Under the pieces are notes generated by a model. That model was not told the DNA's origin and did not search any database. It worked only from the letters and a program-made list of their open reading frames with translations. A DNA stretch of 11,958 bases from Bacteroidota bacterium (GTDB taxonomy: Bacteria > Bacteroidota > Bacteroidia > Bacteroidales > SZUA-534), in contig JAIFNJ010000020.1 of assembly GCA_020047835.1 (NCBI GenBank), positions 1 to 11,958 on the forward strand. The letters are read 5' to 3'. Positions 7,956 through 11,958 of this stretch are shown here, in pieces (position 1 is the stretch's first letter; each line of letters opens with the position of its first letter). A program made the position numbers and the translations under genes.

Positions 7956-7986
7956 AATCTTAAATTTTGTTTAATTTTTACACTGA

Positions 7987-7994
7987 CAAATTTA
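7987..7994 (-). promoter_or_regulatory. Candidate Bacteroidota -7 promoter element (TAAATTTG)
   Basis: Read on the minus strand this is TAAATTTG, a full match to the Bacteroidota primary-sigma -7 consensus TAnnTTTG. It lies 32 bp upstream of the secreted-protein start codon, which would give a leader of about 25 nt. No convincing TTTG at -33 is seen, so the call rests on one box. Confidence 0.4.
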
Positions 7995-8102
7995 GGGGCG
8001 AACTCAGGTGTTTGTAAGGTATTTGTCGAAAGTTTACGGAAACAATTCTTTATTTAACATAAATACATTTTTTAATGTGTTGTAAAGCAGTAACTTACAG
8101 AG

Positions 8103-8193
8103 ATGCAAACGTTGCGCTAATTTGCATAAATTTGCATAAAAATATTTTTAAGTAATTGTTTTGCAATCGTTTGAACAGGGGTTTTGTTGCAAA
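8103..8193. promoter_or_regulatory. Cluster of five TTTGCA/TGCAAA sites, candidate operator
   Basis: TGCAAA occurs at 8104-8109 and 8188-8193, and the inverse TTTGCA at 8121-8126, 8131-8136 and 8160-8165. The outer pairs form inverted repeats: ATGCAAA (8103-8109) with TTTGCAT (8121-8127), and TTTGCAA (8160-8166) with TTGCAAA (8187-8193). The cluster is about 150-240 bp upstream of the secreted-protein gene. It may be a regulator-binding region; no cognate regulator can be named. Confidence 0.35.
8121..8140. repeat. Perfect 10-bp tandem duplication (TTTGCATAAA x2)
   Basis: Two exact adjacent copies of TTTGCATAAA. The junction also creates a plus-strand TAAATTTG (8127-8134), which matches the -7 consensus but has no matching -33 box. 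Confidence 0.75.
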
Positions 8194-8335
8194 TATATTT
8201 CAAAAAATGGATGAAAAAGAGGGATATTTTAGGATTAATGGGAGGAAAAGTGAAAAAAATGGATTAAAAAATGAAGCGCAAAAGTACTTTTTTGAAAGAA
8301 GAGGGGTAATTTTTTGTTAAAACGAAATAAGATTC

Positions 8336-9376
8336 TTAATAATCCTTCTCCTGTTTTTTCACCAACTCTTTAGTTGAAAGTAATCCGCAGGCGGCATAAA
8401 TATCTTGTCCCCGTGAGGCACGCAGTGTGGTTATAATACCTTTTCGGTTCAGGGTATCCTTAAATTCCATAATGGTTTCATCATCGGAACCTTGCAAAGG
8501 CGAATCGGGAATTGGGTGGAAGCGAATGAGGTTTATTCGGCAGCGCAATCCATTCAACAAACGGATCAATTCCTTTACGTGGCGGGGCGTATCGTTCACT
8601 CCTTTAAACATAATGTATTCAAATGAAACACGGCGCTGCAACCCAAAATCAAAGGCTCGGATGTGCTCTATCACTTCTTCTAAAGAATAAACCTGTTCAA
8701 TAGGCATCAGCTTTTTCCGTTCCTCCTCAAAAGGGGTATGCATGCTTACCGCTAAATGGCAGTTGCTTTTTTCAAGAAAGGTTTTCATTCCCGGAATTAT
8801 ACCAATAGTGGAAACGGTGATTCGTTTGGGACTTAACGCATAACCCCAATCGGAGGTAAGTATTTCGAGGCTTTTCAATACTTCATCAATATTATCGAAT
8901 GGTTCGCCCATGCCCATATAAACCAGGTTGGTAATCTCTGCCCATTCGGAGATGCTACGGTATTGGTTCAATATTTCGCCAGCAGTTAAATTCGACTGAA
9001 ACCCTTGTCGTGCAGTCATGCAAAACAAACAGCCCATTTTACAACCCACTTGCGATGAAACACAAACAGTTTTGCGGTCGTTATCAGGCATCATGGCTGT
9101 TTCGATAAAATTTCCGGCTTTTGCTTGGAAAAGATATTTCTTGGTACCATCGGCACTCACTTGAACTTTAATGGGGGCTTCCAGACCTACTTCATATTTT
9201 TGAGCGAGCAATTCCCTGCTCTTGAGGGAAAGATTGGTCATTTCAGCAATGGAATATACTTCCTTTTGATACAACCATTGGGCAATCTGTTTTCCGGCAA
9301 AACCGGGTAAACCTATTTGCTTGCAGATTTCATTGAGTTCTGCCAATGTTTTACCAAAAAGTATTGATTTGCTCAT
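8336..9376 (-). CDS. rlmN: Dual-specificity rRNA/tRNA adenine-C2 methyltransferase RlmN (radical SAM)
   Basis: RlmN methylates C2 of A2503 in 23S rRNA, and in E. coli also A37 of some tRNAs, using radical SAM chemistry and a methyl-cysteine intermediate. From the chosen start the protein has 346 residues. It shows the cluster motif C112-KMG-C116-LF-C119 preceded by CVSSQVGC, whose first cysteine (C105) matches the second catalytic cysteine of the family, and RGQDIYAACG (C330), matching the methyl-carrying cysteine. GMGEP (154-158) is the usual SAM-binding glycine motif. The frame extends upstream to an ATG at 9427, but that would overlap the preceding reductase gene by 41 bp and add 17 residues not typical of the family; the ATG at 9376 gives a clean 10-nt gap. 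Co-transcription with the reductase gene is very likely. Confidence 0.95.
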   Translation of the reverse strand: MSKSILFGKTLAELNEICKQIGLPGFAGKQIAQWLYQKEVYSIAEMTNLSLKSRELLAQKYEVGLEAPIKVQVSADGTKKYLFQAKAGNFIETAMMPDNDRKTVCVSSQVGCKMGCLFCMTARQGFQSNLTAGEILNQYRSISEWAEITNLVYMGMGEPFDNIDEVLKSLEILTSDWGYALSPKRITVSTIGIIPGMKTFLEKSNCHLAVSMHTPFEEERKKLMPIEQVYSLEEVIEHIRAFDFGLQRRVSFEYIMFKGVNDTPRHVKELIRLLNGLRCRINLIRFHPIPDSPLQGSDDETIMEFKDTLNRKGIITTLRASRGQDIYAACGLLSTKELVKKQEKDY

Positions 9377-9386
9377 CTCAGGTTCT

Positions 9387-10028
9387 CTAAAAGTAAATTT
9401 CAGTAATAATTTGATGATATTCCGCACCTTTTTTTATGAGTAGGTTCCTCACGTCGACCACCATTTCAGCGCTTCCGCAAAGATAGTAATTTATATGTGG
9501 AGGCAAGGATTCCTGTTCATCGATATATTTTGTAAGCCGGCCTGCATAAATACCATTTCCCGAATCCTGCGAACAGCATTTTATATAATCAGTCAATGCC
9601 TGGAATTCCTGATGAAAATAAAGGTCATTTTGAGTTCGTCCGCCATGAATTAGTTTCAACGGTTTTTGTCCACTCTGAAACATGGAATAAAAAGGAGCAA
9701 TGCCAGTTCCGGTGGCAATCCACCAGGATGGTTTCCCATCAAATAGAAATTTCCCCTGTGGTTGAGTTATCCAAATGGTTTCCCCTGCTTTAAGGGCCGA
9801 CAATTGGGGAGTCAAAACGCCATCTTCTTTTATGGTATAAAGAATGGAAACAGTGGCATCATTTGGGGTACTGCAAATGGAATAAAGACGGGGAGCAATC
9901 TCTTTCTGGGTTGTGATACCAATAATTTGTCCTGGTTTAAAAATAAATGTACGATTGAATTGTAACAAAAAGGCTTTATTAGCAATCGGTTGGCTATCGG
10001 TAATTAAAACGGGATTTAATGATTGCAT
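9387..10028 (-). CDS. Ferredoxin-NAD(P)+ reductase-like flavoprotein
   Basis: This 213-residue protein is a compact FNR-superfamily oxidoreductase, moving electrons between NAD(P)H and a ferredoxin or flavodoxin via FAD. Motifs in order: PGQIIGI (32-38) and RLYS (47-50) for FAD binding, GVLTPQL (70-76), the dinucleotide-binding ATGTGIAPFYSM (105-116), HGGR (128-131), YLCGSAEMV (182-190) and a C-terminal EIYF, the aromatic tail typical of plant- and bacterial-type FNRs. There is no fused ferredoxin or globin domain and no membrane segment, so it should be cytoplasmic. It precedes rlmN by 10 nt, suggesting it may feed electrons to that radical SAM enzyme, as flavodoxin reductase does in E. coli; this is inference. 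Cofactor preference (NADH or NADPH) cannot be read confidently. A -7 type octamer lies 24 bp upstream. Confidence 0.88.
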   Translation of the reverse strand: MQSLNPVLITDSQPIANKAFLLQFNRTFIFKPGQIIGITTQKEIAPRLYSICSTPNDATVSILYTIKEDGVLTPQLSALKAGETIWITQPQGKFLFDGKPSWWIATGTGIAPFYSMFQSGQKPLKLIHGGRTQNDLYFHQEFQALTDYIKCCSQDSGNGIYAGRLTKYIDEQESLPPHINYYLCGSAEMVVDVRNLLIKKGAEYHQIITEIYF

Positions 10029-10051
10029 TTTGGTTTATTTTAGCAGCAAAA

Positions 10052-10059
10052 CAAATTTA
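10052..10059 (-). promoter_or_regulatory. Candidate Bacteroidota -7 promoter element (TAAATTTG)
   Basis: The minus-strand octamer TAAATTTG, identical to the one before the secreted-protein gene, lies 24 bp upstream of the reductase start codon. It would drive the reductase-rlmN operon with a short leader. No good -33 TTTG is visible. Confidence 0.4.
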
Positions 10060-10165
10060 ACAATACAAAGTTTTAAAAAGCACAGTAGAATTTTAAAATA
10101 CAAGTTTTAATAGGAGGAAATTACAAGTCTTATATTTAGTAGGATTATTCTAAAAAACCTTTTTT

Positions 10166-10582
10166 TCATTCTTCCACTTCTTCCAGATCTTCTAAAACGC
10201 TAAATGTAATTCTGAAATTTAAGGTAGCTTTGTCGAGTGCGGCAATTGTTTTTTGAATAAGATTATTCGCCGCAATGGCTTTGCTGTCGGGTGATAAATT
10301 TGGAGCTTTTATCTGCAACGATTTTGAACTGCGGTAAAGGGTATCTATTGTTGATTGCACCTTTTTTATTTCTTCTTGTTCCTCGGGAGTAATTATTTTG
10401 GTTTTTAGAACCTTCTTTTTAATGATTACCGAAGAATCGTAACAATCGAAAGCTGAATTTTTGAAATCATCAAATAGGTCAATCCCAATATTTTTGGGGC
10501 GTTCATAGGGGTTTGCTTCTTCTTGGGCAAGTAAAGAAAACTCAATCGTAAAAAGTATAAGCAAAATAAATAACCGTTTCAC
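10166..10582 (-). CDS. Small secreted protein of unknown function (GTG start)
   Basis: No family was recognised. The 138-residue product starts with a short signal peptide (KRLFILLILFTIEFSLLA, cut probably before Q20). The mature part is hydrophilic and probably alpha-helical, with a charged stretch (about 55-85: KKKVLKTK, EEQEEIKK), a helix with regularly spaced hydrophobics (about 100-130) and an acidic tail (LEDLEEVEE). There is one cysteine (C47) and no lipobox, so a soluble periplasmic location is inferred. The start must be GTG at 10582: no ATG lies in frame before the upstream stop, and the rest of the protein contains no methionine. A degenerate -7-like TAAATTTA (10609-10616) lies 26 bp upstream. 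It sits alone between dnaE (99 bp away) and the reductase operon (137 bp away). Confidence 0.75.
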   Translation of the reverse strand: MKRLFILLILFTIEFSLLAQEEANPYERPKNIGIDLFDDFKNSAFDCYDSSVIIKKKVLKTKIITPEEQEEIKKVQSTIDTLYRSSKSLQIKAPNLSPDSKAIAANNLIQKTIAALDKATLNFRITFSVLEDLEEVEE

Positions 10583-10681
10583 TACTTGTAGTAATTGATT
10601 AGAACGATTAAATTTACACCAATTTCATTAAAATAGAAAATATAATCAGGATTTTTTGAATTATTAGAATACCATATCCAA

Positions 10682-11958
10682 TTATTTTCCTCTCGGATCA
10701 GGCTTTTGCGGCATGCGTACCATTTTATTTACTTCAATGGATGGATGACCGAATTCTTCGGTAATTTTCCCCAGAATCAGGTATACACCCCGTCCGGTAA
10801 ACGGGTATTGCTTGAGGCTGGGAGGAAAGTTCACGGAATCAAAAAGTTCGCCTTCGTCGTCCAGGAAAGTGCCAAAGTGCATGATCTCCTGTTTGCTGGT
10901 CCAAACGTATTTTAAAGTAACCAACAAGCCCATCATGCGCGCCTTTTTGCCTACAAAATCGTTCATATTCCGGGCTTTTGCTTCGCCTCGGAAAGGGGTT
11001 TCCAATAAGTCGAAATAACTCATCGATACCGGAAAGTCAATCAGTTCAATTTCGTCATACGCATCTTCCAAGTTCTGATGTTCCAATTGGGGCATATTGA
11101 ACTGCTGCTCTTCTATCTCAAAAAGGGCTTTCGGTTTGAGCTTTGGTTTTTCTTTTTTCAGATACAGATGTGCTTCCCAAAGCAGTTCTACCTTGCCTTT
11201 ATTCATGAATCGGAAAGCCCCAATACGGATTAAGATAATTAACTGTTCAATGCCCAAATGTACTCGGTTTATAAAATCGACCAGACTACGGAAAGCTCCA
11301 TTTGTTTGACGTTCTTTTATGATGGTATAACAAACTTCCTGTTCCAAGTTGGCAATATGGATGAATCCAATATAAACATTGTTACCGCTGATGCTGGTTA
11401 CATACTGGCTATGATTGATGTGAGGCAGTTGAATGGTGGCTCCGTGGCGTTTGGCTTCATTAAAATAAACCCAGGTTTTGAAGAATCCGCCAAAGTTATT
11501 GATTACCGCCACCATAAACTCCAAAGGGTAGTAACTTTTCAGGTAAAGGCTTTGAAAACTTTCCACTGCATACGAGGCCGAATGGGCTTTGGAGAAAGAG
11601 TATCCCGCAAACGATTCAATTTGCCTCCAAACCTCATGGGTAATGGCATCGGGGTAACCTCGCTCTTTACAGTTGGAAAAGTATCGTTGTTCAATACGCT
11701 GGAATTCGGTGCGCGACCGGTATTTGCCGCTCATGGCCCGGCGCAGGATATCGGCATCGGCCAAATCCAACCCGGCAAAGTGGTGGCACACTTTCAGTAC
11801 ATCTTCCTGATAAACCATCACCCCGTAAGTTTCCTCCAGTTGTTCCTTCATCACTGGGTGAATATACTTTATGGCATCCGGATTTTGAAACCGTTTGATG
11901 TATTCCTTCATCATGCCGCTTTTGGCCACACCCGGCCGGATAATGGAGCTGGCGGCCA
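10682..11958 (-). CDS. dnaE: DNA polymerase III alpha subunit, DnaE family (N-terminal part outside window)
   Basis: The frame stays open to the window edge, reading ASSIIRPG-VAKSGMMKEY, so only the C-terminal 425 or so residues are seen. Landmarks of C-family polymerases: TYGVMVYQEDV, ADILRRAMSGK, and FAGYSFSKAHSASYAV in the fingers region, then a helix-hairpin-helix segment (GIEQLIILIRIGAF), then an OB-fold (ARMMGLLVTLKYVWTSKQE through VNKMVRM), after which the protein ends within about ten residues. The replicative DnaE normally carries a further clamp-loader tau-binding domain; its absence, and the IRPGVAKSGM form of the RPG motif, suggest the shorter second DnaE paralogue common in Bacteroidota, related to the DnaE2/ImuC translesion type. 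The palm aspartates and PHP domain lie outside the window. The GTG codon at 11927-11929 is internal, not a start. Confidence 0.9.
   Translation of the reverse strand, partial: AASSIIRPGVAKSGMMKEYIKRFQNPDAIKYIHPVMKEQLEETYGVMVYQEDVLKVCHHFAGLDLADADILRRAMSGKYRSRTEFQRIEQRYFSNCKERGYPDAITHEVWRQIESFAGYSFSKAHSASYAVESFQSLYLKSYYPLEFMVAVINNFGGFFKTWVYFNEAKRHGATIQLPHINHSQYVTSISGNNVYIGFIHIANLEQEVCYTIIKERQTNGAFRSLVDFINRVHLGIEQLIILIRIGAFRFMNKGKVELLWEAHLYLKKEKPKLKPKALFEIEEQQFNMPQLEHQNLEDAYDEIELIDFPVSMSYFDLLETPFRGEAKARNMNDFVGKKARMMGLLVTLKYVWTSKQEIMHFGTFLDDEGELFDSVNFPPSLKQYPFTGRGVYLILGKITEEFGHPSIEVNKMVRMPQKPDPRGK

Larger units (their letters stand above)
7956..8335. other. 380-bp AT-rich intergenic region
   Basis: The region separates the rlmN stop from the secreted-protein start. 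It holds the -7 candidate near the start codon, a tandem TTTGCATAAA repeat (8121-8140) inside a wider set of TTTGCA/TGCAAA sites (8103-8193), and a perfect 12-bp palindrome AAAAGTACTTTT (8280-8291). From 8194 to 8335 the plus strand is purine-rich. A 37-codon plus-strand frame (8207-8320) is present but is not supported as a gene. No RNA gene was recognised, and rlmN has no obvious intrinsic terminator. Confidence 0.6.

Noticed and set aside
8207..8320. A 37-codon plus-strand frame in the purine-rich half of the 380-bp intergenic region, downstream of a plus-strand TAAATTTG.
   Set aside because: It is short and its lysine/glutamate-rich composition simply reflects the A/G-rich DNA. There is no -33 box, no recognisable motif and no translation signal. 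Conservation in relatives would be needed to revive it.
9377..9427. Upstream ATG extending RlmN by 17 residues.
   Set aside because: It would overlap the reductase gene by 41 bp and adds a non-family hydrophobic/basic stretch; the ATG at 9376 fits the family start and gives a clean gap.
10110..10120. A plus-strand TAGGAGGAAA that looks like a Shine-Dalgarno sequence.
   Set aside because: No start codon or open frame follows at a suitable distance, and the phylum seldom uses Shine-Dalgarno sites.
10150..10168. A6-CC-T7 run after the small secreted-protein gene as an intrinsic terminator.
   Set aside because: The arms are only A/T with a two-base loop, so a stable hairpin is not expected.
11927..11929. 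GTG as a start codon of a free-standing 415-residue protein.
   Set aside because: The frame continues to the window edge with conserved polymerase residues (IIRPG), so this is an internal valine of DnaE.

Overview
The window looks like a chromosomal segment from an AT-rich anaerobic member of the Bacteroidota, most likely the Bacteroidales/Marinilabiliales side. Pointers are a giant periplasmic two-component-type propeller with a Y_Y_Y domain, no Shine-Dalgarno sequences before start codons, TAnnTTTG-type promoter octamers, a secreted protein with C-terminal-sorting-like beta modules, and an [FeFe]-hydrogenase maturation gene. The taxonomic placement is inferred from gene content only.

Layout. 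Positions 3-3734 (+) hold most of a sensor protein: a beta-propeller with an unusual inserted domain, Y_Y_Y domain, one membrane helix, coiled coil, and a SpoIIE-type PP2C phosphatase; its N-terminus lies left of the window. It converges on a minus-strand operon; the 129-bp gap holds a degenerate 7-bp tandem array. The operon (6975 to 3864) reads aspartase-like ammonia-lyase, hotdog thioesterase, hydF, with gaps of 17 and 20 nt. Its link to H-cluster assembly is the main metabolic theme. hydE, hydG and a hydrogenase are not in the window.

From 6976 to 8335 the region is gene-poor: a block of three inverted repeats (7133-7248), a secreted protein of unknown function with a duplicated beta module (7299-7955), and a 380-bp AT-rich gap with a cluster of TTTGCA/TGCAAA sites. 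Next comes a two-gene minus-strand operon: a compact ferredoxin-NADP reductase-like flavoprotein followed 10 nt later by rlmN, a radical-SAM rRNA methyltransferase that needs reducing equivalents. A small secreted hypothetical protein with a GTG start follows, and the window ends inside a DnaE-type DNA polymerase III alpha subunit that lacks the long replicative C-terminus.

All genes after position 3863 are on the minus strand. No tRNA, rRNA, CRISPR array, transposase or phage gene was seen. The items most worth checking are the divergent aspartase in the hydF operon, the insertion domain in the sensor propeller, the 13-unit heptamer array, and the FNR-RlmN pairing. No clear new defence or mobile system is visible.
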